Positions 30,714 to 39,606 of a DNA stretch of 55,103 nt are shown here, piece after piece. Source of the DNA: an uncultured Oscillibacter sp. (lineage in GTDB: Bacteria > Bacillota > Clostridia > Oscillospirales > Oscillospiraceae); the NCBI GenBank assembly GCA_900548505.1, contig URKI01000008.1, forward strand, positions 1 through 55,103. Reading direction: 5' to 3'. The notes below the pieces were generated by a model. The model worked only from the letters and a program-made list of their open reading frames with translations, ran no database searches and had not been told where the DNA came from. A program made the translations under genes and the position numbers. How positions within the stretch are numbered: the first letter of the stretch is position 1; every line of letters begins with the position of its first letter.

Positions 30714-33700
30714 ATGAAAAAGAAACTCGTATCCCTTTTTCTGACCCTGCTGACTATTTTGTCACTGTTCCCAACAGCGGCTTTTGCAGCAGAGTCCACC
30801 GGCGTTGGGATCACGCCGGTGACGGACCCAAACCTCTGGACGACCCGCCTGACCGCATCCGGCCAGACATACAGCTACCGGCCGCCTACCGCAGCAGGCA
30901 GACAGCTCTATTGTATGGACCTTGGTTATTCCTATCGTTATGGAACGGAGTCCTTCCTCAAGTCTTATACCTACCGCTCTGCCACCGGCACAGACGCTGA
31001 TGCGCTCTGGAGTGAAATGGTAGCCAAGACCGGCCTGGGTGAGATGGATGCGGCCACGCAGGAAAACGTCAAGTGGATGATGTCCTATATTGCGGACTAC
31101 ACCGGCGAGATCCCCGGCAGTCTGTTCATGGCATTGCAGACTTATATCTGGGACAACCAGAGCGACAAGTCCGCGGGCGGTGACCCTTCCGGCGACATCG
31201 ATGCCGGCGGCTTCGCCAATCAGGATACCTACGACCAGTATGTGGGGTATTACAACTGGCTCCTGGGTCAGAAAGCCAACGAGGATGCGGAATTGCAGGC
31301 ACAGGTAGAGGAATACGCTGAACAAGGTATCCAGGCCTCTATTGTGGAGGATAACAGCTCCAAGTGGGCGGTCCTGGCAACCTCCAGCGTCTCCGGCCGA
31401 CAGGCATTTGCGGCTTATCATTCTACACGAAAAGTAATTACCAATGATAACCCACAGCCTGGTGACCCTGACGATCCCCCGGTCGCTGGGGATGGCGACA
31501 TCACCTTTAAGAAGGTGCAGGCAGGAACAGACCGGGGCCTGGATGGCGCCGTCTATAACATCTATCGGGACGGTCAGATCGTTGGCAGCGATGTGACGTC
31601 CAATGGGGGAATCATCGAGGTAAACAATGTTACCAAGGGACTGTGGACCTTCGTGGAGCGAGAGGCTCCGGAGGGCTTCGCGCTGGACCCTACGCCCCAC
31701 AGTGTCTATGTGGATGTCACCGATGGGAACAAGCAGTATACGGTCACAGCGGAGGATGAGGAACTCCCAAATTTGGAAATCATCAAAACGGACGCACTTT
31801 CCGGAGAACCAGTCCCTAATACGGTGATTTCTGTCAAATCCGTAACCGGCAGCTATTCTACCTCCGTGTCTACCGGAAAAGACGGAACAGCCACGCTGGA
31901 ATCTCTGCCCGTCGGTGTTTACGTTCTGCGCGAGGAATCGGTTCCGTCGCCTTACGTTCTCTGCCATACCGAGCAGACTGTGGCGCTCCGACCCGGAAAG
32001 ACCACGGAAGCCCGGTTCCAGGACTACCAGAAACCGGGCCTTGAGATTTTGAAGAAAAACATTGCCGATAACAGCCCCATCGAGGGTGTGACCTACAAAA
32101 TTGAACAGATCGATGGCGACTACTCCACCTCCGCCACCACGGATGAGCAGGGCCGTATTTTCCTGGAGGTGCCTGTGGGCAGCTATGAGATCACAGAGGT
32201 GAACGTACCCTCAAATGTGATCCTCTGTGATATTCCCCAGACCATTTCCCTTGAGGCGGGCGGAACACAGACGGTCACGTTCTTCAACGCCGTCAAACCC
32301 TCCCTGACCATTCTGAAGCGCAATTCGGTGACGAAAGATCCTCTGGAAGATACACGCTTCCACATCTACTATGGCAGCGATCACACCGAAACCGGAGAGA
32401 TGCACGATCTGGGCACCTACTATACCGACTCTGACGGCAAAATCGTTCTCACCGATATCAACAGAGGATGGTATAAGGTGGTGGAGGAGGAACCCAGCAC
32501 AGGATTCTCCATCCAGGGGGACGGCGTTTACGAATTCTATCTGGAAGGCGGCGCCGGCAAGGAACTGGTTGTGGACAACGTACCTCTGTCAGCATTGGTC
32601 GTTTATAAGTACGATTCAAAAACAGGAGCCGCCCTCGAAGGAGCGCGCTTTGAACTGCGTTATCTCAGCGGTGAAACATCCGGTACCGGCGGCACGGTGA
32701 TCGGAACCTACACCACGTCGGCCAATGGCTCCTTTACTGTTACGGGACTTCGTGAGGGCACATATATCTGTCAGGAACTGGAAAGCCCGGACGGCCATAT
32801 CATTGATTCGGAACCCCAGACCGTCTATATCTCCGGCAAGGACCAGGACGTGGTGACGCTGCGCTTCGGCAATGCGCCTCTGGGCTCTCTGCTGATCACG
32901 AAGGTCAGCAATGACGATAAGCATGAGCCGCTTTCTGATGTGGAATTCCTGGTGACCGACAGTGCCGGAAACTATCTCGGCAATGCCAACGGGAAGTATA
33001 CGACCAATAGCGCAGGCGAGATCCTGATCGACGGCATTACTCCTGGAACCACGGTGGTGGTACGGGAAATTCGAGCAAAAACAGGCTATCTCCTGGACGG
33101 CACTCCCCAGTCTGCCCTGATCAAAAGCGGAGAAACCGCTCGTCTGGAGTTCCGAAATGCTCCTGCCGGCACGCTGATCATTCAGAAGAACAGCAGCGGA
33201 GCAGGCCGTGAGCCGCTGGAGGGCGTGGAGTTCAAGGTGACATACGCAGACGGAAGCTTCGTGGCGGACGAGTATGGGCAGCTTTCCTCCAACGGTCTCT
33301 ACTACACAGATAAAAACGGTCAGATCAAGATTACCGGTGTAGTCGGCACATTGGTGGTCACTGAGACTGCCACCATCCCCGGCTACACCATTGATCCGGC
33401 TACCCAAAGCCAGACAGTGGTCGTTCATCCAAATGACACGCAGACCTTGCATTTTTACAACACGCCTCAGACAACTCTGGTGCTCCAGAAATTCATTTCC
33501 GGGACGAAGAATGAGCCTCTGCCCGGCGTGGAATTCCTGGTGACGGATTCTTCCGGCGCAGTGGTAGGCCCCAATAACGGTGTCTATACCACCGGGGCAG
33601 ATGGAAGAGTGGTCATTTCCGGCTTAACGCCCGGCACAACCGTCACCGCGCGGGAGACCAAAACAGCGGAGGGATATGTGCTGGATGGCACGCCTCAGAG

Positions 33701-35429
33701 TATCCTCATCAAGGAGGGTGAGGTCCAGACCCTGACCTTCTGGAACGAGCTTGCCGGGACCATTGTCATCCGTAAGCTGAATTCTGTGACGAAGGAGCCT
33801 CTGGCCGGTGTTGAATTTGAATTGACCTACGCGGATGGCAGCTATGTGGATGATGCCAATGGGCATCTTTCAAGCCTGGGCCTTTACACCACAGATGCCA
33901 ATGGTGAGATCCGTATCTCCGGCATCACCGGGACAATCGTGGTAAAAGAGACCAAGACAATTGATGGATATACCATTGATCCGGCCACTCAGATGCAGAC
34001 CGTGACCGTTAATCCCGAAGACACGCAGACGTTGACGTTTTACAATGATCCCATCGGCGGTGTGGAGGTCGTCAAGGTGGATGCGGACAAACAGACAAAG
34101 CGTTTGGCCAATGCCACCTTTGAGATCCGCAGGATGGATGACTCACTGATAGACACTGTGACCACCGATGAAAATGGCCGGGTATTTTTGCCTTTGGAGG
34201 ACGGGGCCTATTATGGCGTTGAAATCCATGCACCGGAAGGCTTCAAACTGGATGATACCCCGCATTATTTTGAGGTGAAGAACGGGAAAACCACGATCCT
34301 GACCGTATCCAACCGTGCGATCTCCGGCATCCTCATCCACAAAACGGACAGTACCACTGGGGAAGGACTCTACGGTGTCTCTTTCATCCTGTATGACAGC
34401 ACTAATAAGCCTATCGGCCAGTACACCAGCGACGATAGAGGCTATGTCTACATCGAGGATCTGGAGAGTGGCCGCTACTATCTGCGGGAGCTGGAAAATG
34501 AAGGCTATGTGCCGGATACCGAGCGGAAAACAGTCTATGTGAGATCCGGCCAGACAACGCTGGTGGAGTGGGAGAATACCCCCATCACCGGTCAGATCCA
34601 GATCACCAAAACCTCTGCGGACTACAACAGCATGAACGGCTGGCCTGCCGGGACGCCGATCCCCAACACGGAATTTGAGATCTACAACTATCGGACCGGT
34701 AATCTGGTGGATACCATCGTTACAGATAAGAATGGCGTGGCGATTTCCAAACCTCTGCCGTTGGGCCGATATAAAATCGTGGAATCCCGCTCTGCAGATT
34801 TTTACGGGCTGGATAAGACTCCCATTGAGGCGGAGATCGAGTTTGCCGGGCAGATCGTCAAGACGGCCATGACCAACAAGAGCCTGTATACCAATGTCAG
34901 CATCAAGAAAACCGGATATGTGGAGGCAGTTCCCGGTCAGACGCTGCGGTATGATTTTACCGGCATTGCGAATAACTCCACCACAGCCTTGGAGTCTTTC
35001 TACTGGCGGGACACCCTGCCGACCTTTGCGGCGCTGGATATGATCGTCACGGGTACCTACAACGTGCCCGGCAACTACAAAATCGTCTACAAGACCAACT
35101 ACAGCGGTGGCAACTGGCGGGTGCTGGCAGATAATCTCAGCACGCAGCAGAACTACGTGCTGGATGCGTCCCCGGCAGTGCTGGGCCTCGGTTCCGGTGA
35201 GCGGGTGACGGAGTTCATGGTGTCCTTCGGAATCGTGCCCTCGAATTTCCGGCAGGTGGAGGCGCCGGTGGTATACTGTATCGCCAGCAAGTGGCTGACT
35301 GGCGGCAGTCAGGTGGTCAACCAGGCAGACGTCGGCGGCGTCCATAATGGACAATGGATCATGGCCACCTCCCGATGGGTGACCACGATTTACAAAGCCT
35401 CCCAGCCTCTGCCTCGGACTGGATATTAA
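30714..35429 (+). CDS. Giant Cna_B-repeat surface adhesin with thioester domain and LPRTGY end
   Basis: The 1571-aa protein starts MKKKLVSLFLTLLTILSLFP with a signal peptide ending AFAAE. An N-terminal thioester-type domain follows, with the expected Cys67 (QLYCMDLG) and Gln142 (ALQTYIWD). Then come twelve SpaA/Cna_B-type repeats, each opening with a lysine motif such as LEIIKTD, LEILKKN, LTILKRN, LVVYKYD or ILIHKTD. A final beta domain (TNVSIKKTGYVEAVPGQTLR) leads to the C-terminus PLPRTGY. There is no membrane segment after LPRTG. The lysines and E-containing strands suggest self-formed isopeptide bonds. It probably mediates covalent cell contact during mating. ATG 30714 follows GGAAAGGG. 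Confidence 0.9.
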   Translation: MKKKLVSLFLTLLTILSLFPTAAFAAESTGVGITPVTDPNLWTTRLTASGQTYSYRPPTAAGRQLYCMDLGYSYRYGTESFLKSYTYRSATGTDADALWSEMVAKTGLGEMDAATQENVKWMMSYIADYTGEIPGSLFMALQTYIWDNQSDKSAGGDPSGDIDAGGFANQDTYDQYVGYYNWLLGQKANEDAELQAQVEEYAEQGIQASIVEDNSSKWAVLATSSVSGRQAFAAYHSTRKVITNDNPQPGDPDDPPVAGDGDITFKKVQAGTDRGLDGAVYNIYRDGQIVGSDVTSNGGIIEVNNVTKGLWTFVEREAPEGFALDPTPHSVYVDVTDGNKQYTVTAEDEELPNLEIIKTDALSGEPVPNTVISVKSVTGSYSTSVSTGKDGTATLESLPVGVYVLREESVPSPYVLCHTEQTVALRPGKTTEARFQDYQKPGLEILKKNIADNSPIEGVTYKIEQIDGDYSTSATTDEQGRIFLEVPVGSYEITEVNVPSNVILCDIPQTISLEAGGTQTVTFFNAVKPSLTILKRNSVTKDPLEDTRFHIYYGSDHTETGEMHDLGTYYTDSDGKIVLTDINRGWYKVVEEEPSTGFSIQGDGVYEFYLEGGAGKELVVDNVPLSALVVYKYDSKTGAALEGARFELRYLSGETSGTGGTVIGTYTTSANGSFTVTGLREGTYICQELESPDGHIIDSEPQTVYISGKDQDVVTLRFGNAPLGSLLITKVSNDDKHEPLSDVEFLVTDSAGNYLGNANGKYTTNSAGEILIDGITPGTTVVVREIRAKTGYLLDGTPQSALIKSGETARLEFRNAPAGTLIIQKNSSGAGREPLEGVEFKVTYADGSFVADEYGQLSSNGLYYTDKNGQIKITGVVGTLVVTETATIPGYTIDPATQSQTVVVHPNDTQTLHFYNTPQTTLVLQKFISGTKNEPLPGVEFLVTDSSGAVVGPNNGVYTTGADGRVVISGLTPGTTVTARETKTAEGYVLDGTPQSILIKEGEVQTLTFWNELAGTIVIRKLNSVTKEPLAGVEFELTYADGSYVDDANGHLSSLGLYTTDANGEIRISGITGTIVVKETKTIDGYTIDPATQMQTVTVNPEDTQTLTFYNDPIGGVEVVKVDADKQTKRLANATFEIRRMDDSLIDTVTTDENGRVFLPLEDGAYYGVEIHAPEGFKLDDTPHYFEVKNGKTTILTVSNRAISGILIHKTDSTTGEGLYGVSFILYDSTNKPIGQYTSDDRGYVYIEDLESGRYYLRELENEGYVPDTERKTVYVRSGQTTLVEWENTPITGQIQITKTSADYNSMNGWPAGTPIPNTEFEIYNYRTGNLVDTIVTDKNGVAISKPLPLGRYKIVESRSADFYGLDKTPIEAEIEFAGQIVKTAMTNKSLYTNVSIKKTGYVEAVPGQTLRYDFTGIANNSTTALESFYWRDTLPTFAALDMIVTGTYNVPGNYKIVYKTNYSGGNWRVLADNLSTQQNYVLDASPAVLGLGSGERVTEFMVSFGIVPSNFRQVEAPVVYCIASKWLTGGSQVVNQADVGGVHNGQWIMATSRWVTTIYKASQPLPRTGY

Positions 35430-35444
35430 AAACTTCATGACACA

Positions 35445-35470
35445 GAGCGCCGCCCCTATGGGCGGCGCTC
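35445..35470 (+). terminator. Hairpin between adhesin and DUF3852 genes
   Basis: GAGCGCCGCC (35445-35454) pairs perfectly with GGCGGCGCTC (35461-35470). Only a weak T stretch follows, so it may attenuate or stabilise mRNA ends rather than stop all transcription. Confidence 0.6.
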
Positions 35471-35488
35471 TCCTATTTGGAGGTGCGT

Positions 35489-35824
35489 ATGAAAACCAAA
35501 AAACTGCTTTTTCTTGCCGCGACATTGGCCCTTCTGATTGCCGTTTGCGGTTCCACTGCCTTCGCGGCGGAGGGAGATGTGGCGGGTGCGATTGAGGAAA
35601 CATGGGATGCTGCATCTGACCAGATCAAAACGGTCGTTGACAATGTGGTATTTCCCGCCCTGGACATGATTCTCGCAATCGCGTTCTTTGTCAAGCTGGG
35701 AAGTGCGTACTTTGATTATCGAAAAGGGCATCAGTTTGAGTGGGCAGGGCCCGCCATCCTGCTGGCCTGCCTGATTTTCTGCTTAACAGCACCAAAATAT
35801 ATCTGGGGGATCGTTGGAATGTGA
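35489..35824 (+). CDS. DUF3852-family exported membrane protein of the conjugation machine
   Basis: The 111-aa protein has a signal peptide (MKTKKLLFLAATLALLIAVC...AFAAE), then EETWDAASDQIKTVVDNVVF and two hydrophobic segments (LDMILAIAFFVKLGSAY; PAILLACLIFCLTAPKYIWG). Short, cleaved, two-helix proteins directly before the VirB6-like gene resemble VirB2-type pilin subunits in layout; equivalence is an inference. GGAGGTG precedes the ATG. Confidence 0.82.
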   Translation: MKTKKLLFLAATLALLIAVCGSTAFAAEGDVAGAIEETWDAASDQIKTVVDNVVFPALDMILAIAFFVKLGSAYFDYRKGHQFEWAGPAILLACLIFCLTAPKYIWGIVGM

Positions 35825-35834
35825 AATTGATTAA

Positions 35835-35858
35835 GGGGCCGCACGATCCTGCGGCCCC
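35835..35858 (+). repeat. Intergenic hairpin before the TrbL-like gene
   Basis: GGGGCCGCA (35835-35843) pairs with TGCGGCCCC (35850-35858) around CGATCC. There is no T-run, so it is a structural or processing hairpin rather than a clear terminator. Confidence 0.6.
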
Positions 35859-35907
35859 TGCGTCGTATGATGGTGCGTCCCATTAGAGAGTGAGGTGACA
35901 CCAGAAG

Positions 35908-36810
35908 TTGTTTATTTGGGATTTTGTAGCTGCCACTGTCATGGATAACCTTGTGGACTGGTTTTATGGTCAGATTGTCGGCTTCCTCGGGAACTTCTTT
36001 TCCCAGATGGGAAATATGGGTGTGGAGCTGTTTGATCTGGCATGGGTCCAGGCCATTGTTCTGTTTTTTTCCCGCCTTGCCTGGGCCCTGTTCGGGGTGA
36101 GTGTCGTTGTCTCATGCTTTCAGTTTGGCATTATGTATGTCAGCGGCGGGCGGGGGAATCTCCAGCAGACTGCGCTGAGTATTATCAAAGGATTTCTGGC
36201 GGTGTCTCTTTTCACGATTGCCCCAGTTCGTCTTTATGCACTCTCCGTCTCTCTGCAAGGTACATTTTCTGCCGGGATCACGGGCTATGGCACCAGCATC
36301 GGAGAAGTGGGGCAGGAGATCGTGGAGGAACTGAGTGAAATCGATACCCTCTCTGAAATGCTGAATAACTCCTATTTCGGATTGGGTGTGTTGACAAGCT
36401 CCTTCATGATCCTGTTCTGCATCATTCTGATGACATACGCAGTGGTAAAGGTGTTTTTTGCAAACCTGAAGCGGGGAGGCATTCTGCTGATCCAGATTGC
36501 AGTGGGAAGCCTTTATATGTTTTCCATCCCACGAGGTTACACAGATGGCTTTGTGCAGTGGATCAAGCAGGTCATAGGGCTTTGTCTGACTGCGTTTCTG
36601 CAATCCACCATCCTGGTAGCGGGGCTGATGGTGTTTAAAGACAATGCTTTGCTGGGCCTGGGCCTGATGCTATCAGCCGGAGAGGTGCCCCGCATTGCGG
36701 GCACGTTCGGCCTGGACACCACTACACATGCCAACATCATGTCCGCGGTCTATACGGCGCAGACTGCTGTCAACGCCACCAGAATGGTCGCACAGGCGGT
36801 GGCGCACTGA
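35908..36810 (+). CDS. TrbL/VirB6-like polytopic conjugation protein
   Basis: The 300-aa protein begins FIWDFVAATVMDNLVDWFYG and has about six membrane segments (for example IVLFFSRLAWALFGVSVVVS, SSFMILFCIILMTYAVVKVF, CLTAFLQSTILVAGLMVF). This is the TrbL/VirB6 inner-membrane channel layout of Tn1549-type systems. TTG 35908 is the likely start: GAGGTG lies 10 nt upstream, while the first internal ATG (35941) has no ribosome site. Its last base is shared with the next gene's start. Confidence 0.85.
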   Translation: MFIWDFVAATVMDNLVDWFYGQIVGFLGNFFSQMGNMGVELFDLAWVQAIVLFFSRLAWALFGVSVVVSCFQFGIMYVSGGRGNLQQTALSIIKGFLAVSLFTIAPVRLYALSVSLQGTFSAGITGYGTSIGEVGQEIVEELSEIDTLSEMLNNSYFGLGVLTSSFMILFCIILMTYAVVKVFFANLKRGGILLIQIAVGSLYMFSIPRGYTDGFVQWIKQVIGLCLTAFLQSTILVAGLMVFKDNALLGLGLMLSAGEVPRIAGTFGLDTTTHANIMSAVYTAQTAVNATRMVAQAVAH

Positions 36811-37547
36811 TGCAGAATAGAATCATAACCATGGGGAGCCTGTTTGATGGAATCGGCGGATTTCCTCTGGCGGCAGCCAGAGTTGGCATCAAGACTGTCT
36901 GGTCCAGCGAGATCGAACCGTTCCCGCTGGCGGTCACTGCACGCCGGTTTCCCAGCATGGTCAATAAAGGCGACATCACCAAGCTGAATGGAAAACTCCT
37001 GTTTCCCGTGGATATCATCTGCGGTGGCAGCCCCTGTCAGGATCTCTCAGTTGCCGGAGCGAGAGCCGGATTAGCCGGCGCCCGCTCCGGACTTTTTATG
37101 GAGCAGATCCGCATCATCAAGGAGATGCGCGCAGCAGATCGGGAGCGTGGACGTACCGGAAAACAGATCCGTCCGCGCTTCATGCTTTGGGAGAACGTCC
37201 CCGGAGCATTCAGCAGCGGGAACCCAAAAGGCGAGGACTTTCGCATCGTGCTGGAGGAGATCCTGCGCATTCATCACGGCGATGCTGAAATGCCCTGTTT
37301 ATTTCCCTATTCCTGGCCTGATGTAGGATCGTTGGGATTTGACTTTTCGATGGGATTAGGCTACCCCATATCTTTTGCATGGCGCTGCCTGGACGCTCAA
37401 TACTGGGGCGTTGCCCAGCGGAGAAAGCGTATTTTCCTGGCCGTTGACTTTGCGGGGTACACCGCCCCGTTTTTCATGTTTGACGTCGTTAATGAGCTCC
37501 AACCTCAGGAAAAAGGAAATGATGAAAAAAAGGATGATTCAATATGA
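36810..37547 (+). CDS. Cytosine-5 DNA methyltransferase, N-terminal catalytic subunit (split enzyme)
   Basis: The 245-aa protein holds motif I (GSLFDGIGGFPLAAARVG), motif IV with the catalytic Cys76 (GGSPCQDLS), motif VI (ENVPGAF) and motif VIII (QRRKRIFL). It stops before motifs IX and X, which are in the next gene; the two overlap by 4 nt (ATGA). This is the two-polypeptide arrangement known from M.AquI. It sits inside the secretion operon, so it is expressed with conjugation and probably protects transferred DNA. A frameshift in a former single gene is an alternative, but the clean ATGA overlap argues for two genes. Confidence 0.88.
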   Translation: MQNRIITMGSLFDGIGGFPLAAARVGIKTVWSSEIEPFPLAVTARRFPSMVNKGDITKLNGKLLFPVDIICGGSPCQDLSVAGARAGLAGARSGLFMEQIRIIKEMRAADRERGRTGKQIRPRFMLWENVPGAFSSGNPKGEDFRIVLEEILRIHHGDAEMPCLFPYSWPDVGSLGFDFSMGLGYPISFAWRCLDAQYWGVAQRRKRIFLAVDFAGYTAPFFMFDVVNELQPQEKGNDEKKDDSI

Positions 37548-38857
37548 GCTATAACAGCGAGCCGGATGGCCAGCTGACTTTATTAGAGCTTAGAGACGCC
37601 CCTGTCCCTCCGAGACGGAGACCAAGATTCAAGCCTGAAGCAGACCTGATTGCGATCCCCTTCCTGTATTTAGATCTCTCACCCGACCATGTCGATTTGT
37701 TCGGGAAGTACTATTGGGAACTTCACTCCCCCTATCGGGAGGGAAAGCCGCCCCTCAATACCGGGCCTGCGCCCAGGAAGCCGATTCGGACGCTTCTCTC
37801 AGAAATACTGGAGGAAAATCCAGAGGAAAAATATTATCTGTCCAAAGCCGCCTGCCTGGGAATCTTGCAGCGTGCGGAGGAACGAGGTAAGCCTCTGCCA
37901 CCTCAGCTCCAGCAGGCATTGATGGCCCAGGCGGGATTGGCACCGCCTCCTCAAGCATTCCGGGAGATGAGAGCCTATCATATCAACCAGAGGGATGAAG
38001 GAATTGACCTGGGCGGCGTATCCGGGGCGCTTATGGCCACCAGCAATATGCAGATGCAGACATTCATCACAGAAAGATCTCCTGTCGCATTCGCCGCCAA
38101 TCAGCGGGACGAAGTGCGCGATCTGCACGACATAGCCGGAGCTCTCAGCGCCCAGCCCGGTATGAAACAGCAAACCCTGGTGGCCGGATTCTCCGCCGGA
38201 GCCGGAGCCAGCGCCGGCAGCATCGGCTATTCTGAAATCGTGGCCCCGACCCTGAAGGGGTCGGCCAGCGGGAGCTGCATGCCGTCGGTTCTCTGCCTCA
38301 ACGACCAGGGCGGCAATGTCATGGATTGTTCAGAGAATGTGACTGGTACTCTCCGTGCGCAGGAGCACGGGCATCAGCCCCTTGTCTATGAGAATCACGG
38401 TATCGATGCCAGATACACTGGGCCGCACATAGTCGCACCCACACTGTCCGCCCGCGCCGGAACAGGGGGCAATAATCTCCCGCTCGTCGGGCAGAAGATG
38501 CCGGGGGACCCCTTCCGTACTCCGACAGCAACCGCTCAACCCACGGTCTTCTCACGGCAGAGGGTCGACAAATTTGCACTCAATGACGTGGCTTCCACCG
38601 AGAGCGCCCGACAGCATAAGGATGCCACCGATCTGGTACTCCAACCTGGAAAGGAGAACCGTCCGCTGTTGATCCGGCGGCTGACCCCTCTGGAGTGTGA
38701 GAGACTCCAAGGGTTTCTGGACAGCTGGACGAAACGGCCCGGCGCGTCTGACTCCGCCCGATATAAGGCTCTGGGCAACTCCGTTGCGATTCCCTGCGTG
38801 GAATTCATCATGCAGGGGATCAAGACGGTATTCGAGCTGGAGGATAGAGCCGGCTAA
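37544..38857 (+). CDS. Cytosine-5 DNA methyltransferase, C-terminal target-recognition subunit
   Basis: The 437-aa protein ends with motif IX and X equivalents (RRLTPLECERLQGFLDSWT and ALGNSVAIPCVEFI). The middle is a large variable region built from related units: NQRDEGIDLGGVSGALMATS, NQRDEVRDLHDIAGALSAQP, EIVAPTLKGSASGSCMPSVL, DCSENVTGTLRAQEHGHQPL and GPHIVAPTLSARAGTGGNNL. Similar units occur in phage methylases with broad or multiple target recognition. The N-terminal 150 residues are an extra domain (Pro/Arg-rich, then YWELHSPYREGKPPLNTG). It needs the upstream subunit for catalysis. Confidence 0.85.
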   Translation: MSYNSEPDGQLTLLELRDAPVPPRRRPRFKPEADLIAIPFLYLDLSPDHVDLFGKYYWELHSPYREGKPPLNTGPAPRKPIRTLLSEILEENPEEKYYLSKAACLGILQRAEERGKPLPPQLQQALMAQAGLAPPPQAFREMRAYHINQRDEGIDLGGVSGALMATSNMQMQTFITERSPVAFAANQRDEVRDLHDIAGALSAQPGMKQQTLVAGFSAGAGASAGSIGYSEIVAPTLKGSASGSCMPSVLCLNDQGGNVMDCSENVTGTLRAQEHGHQPLVYENHGIDARYTGPHIVAPTLSARAGTGGNNLPLVGQKMPGDPFRTPTATAQPTVFSRQRVDKFALNDVASTESARQHKDATDLVLQPGKENRPLLIRRLTPLECERLQGFLDSWTKRPGASDSARYKALGNSVAIPCVEFIMQGIKTVFELEDRAG

Positions 38858-38959
38858 TTTGCTTCTAAATGAAAAGACTTATTGTTCGTTATTGTCAATA
38901 GCTATTTTACCTTTATTCAGGTATTGTTTGCTTGCAATATGAGGAAAGGAGGTCGGATG

Positions 38960-39277
38960 ATGGCGGAAGAAATGAAAAACCTCTGTGCAATGATCCCCGT
39001 GGACCTCCACGCAAAGGTCCGTGCACAGCAGGAGGCATCCGGCAAAAACCTCGGCCAGTACATGACCTGGCTGATCACACAATTCTATGAAACAGAACAA
39101 GAAGGAAAAAACATGATCGACGATAAGAAAACGGTGGCATTTCAGGTGCCCGCAGACCTGTTTGAGCAGTTCAAAGCATATCTGAAAAAGCACAACATCA
39201 AACAAAATGCCTTCTTCCTGGACTGCATCCAGCGGGCTATCTCAGATGACGCACAACCCGAAACCAGCGAAGAATGA
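38960..39277 (+). CDS. Protein with two ribbon-helix-helix-like halves
   Basis: The about 105-aa protein has two similar parts: CAMIPVDLHAKVRAQQEASG...QYMTWLITQFYE and VAFQVPADLFEQFKAYLKKH...AFFLDCIQRAI. Each has a strand then two helices as in Arc/CopG proteins. A linked tandem could bind DNA as a single-chain dimer. AAAGGAGG is followed by two ATGs (38957, 38960). An internal GAAGGAAAAAACATG at 39100-39114 could also start the second half separately. It may regulate the secretion operon that follows. Confidence 0.65.
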   Translation: MAEEMKNLCAMIPVDLHAKVRAQQEASGKNLGQYMTWLITQFYETEQEGKNMIDDKKTVAFQVPADLFEQFKAYLKKHNIKQNAFFLDCIQRAISDDAQPETSEE

Positions 39278-39288
39278 GCAGAAACATG

Positions 39289-39323
39289 AATCAGCGCCGC
39301 CGGGGAGCTCGGCGGCGCTGATT
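39289..39323 (+). repeat. 13-bp hairpin before prgI
   Basis: AATCAGCGCCGCC (39289-39301) pairs perfectly with GGCGGCGCTGATT (39311-39323) around a 9-nt loop. It lacks a T-run and lies just before the ribosome site of prgI, so partial attenuation is plausible. Confidence 0.65.
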
Positions 39324-39342
39324 GCTTGAAGGGAGCGATTTC

Positions 39343-39606
39343 ATGTTCATTTACCCTGAAAATCTAAAGGCAAAGCCCAAGTTGTGGCTCTGGCAGCTGA
39401 GGGACATCTCCATCATCGGCATCTGCATGATCCTTTCCGCCCTGGCACTGGCCCAGGGCATCGGGATGGCGCCGCTGGTGCTGACGTTCCTCTATGCATT
39501 TCTGGCCATTCAGGTGGAAGACGCCAGTATTCTGGATTTCCTGCGGAAAGCAGCGTGCTTCCTGTTTTTACAGCAACAATTTTATGAATGGAGGCTGGAT
39601 CGATGA
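39343..39606 (+). CDS. prgI: PrgI/VirB3-like membrane protein
   Basis: The 87-aa protein has a short cytosolic start (MFIYPENLKAKPKLWLWQLR) and two close membrane segments (about 21-60), as in PrgI/VirB3 proteins that dock the VirB4 ATPase. GAAGGGAG precedes the ATG. It overlaps the next gene by 4 nt, and VirB4 lies 0.6 kb downstream, as expected for this family. Confidence 0.82.
   Translation: MFIYPENLKAKPKLWLWQLRDISIIGICMILSALALAQGIGMAPLVLTFLYAFLAIQVEDASILDFLRKAACFLFLQQQFYEWRLDR

Noticed and set aside
30762..31967. 401-aa minus-strand open frame opposite the adhesin N-terminus
   Set aside because: Same reason: antisense shadow of a gene with clear signal peptide and domain structure.
34143..35615. 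490-aa minus-strand open frame opposite the adhesin
   Set aside because: It mirrors the repeat coding of the adhesin, has no ribosome site and no recognisable domain.
1101..39323. GC-rich hairpins treated as one dispersed repeat family
   Set aside because: The stems at 1101, 10608, 35445, 35835 and 39289 differ in sequence and are independent terminators or mRNA hairpins.
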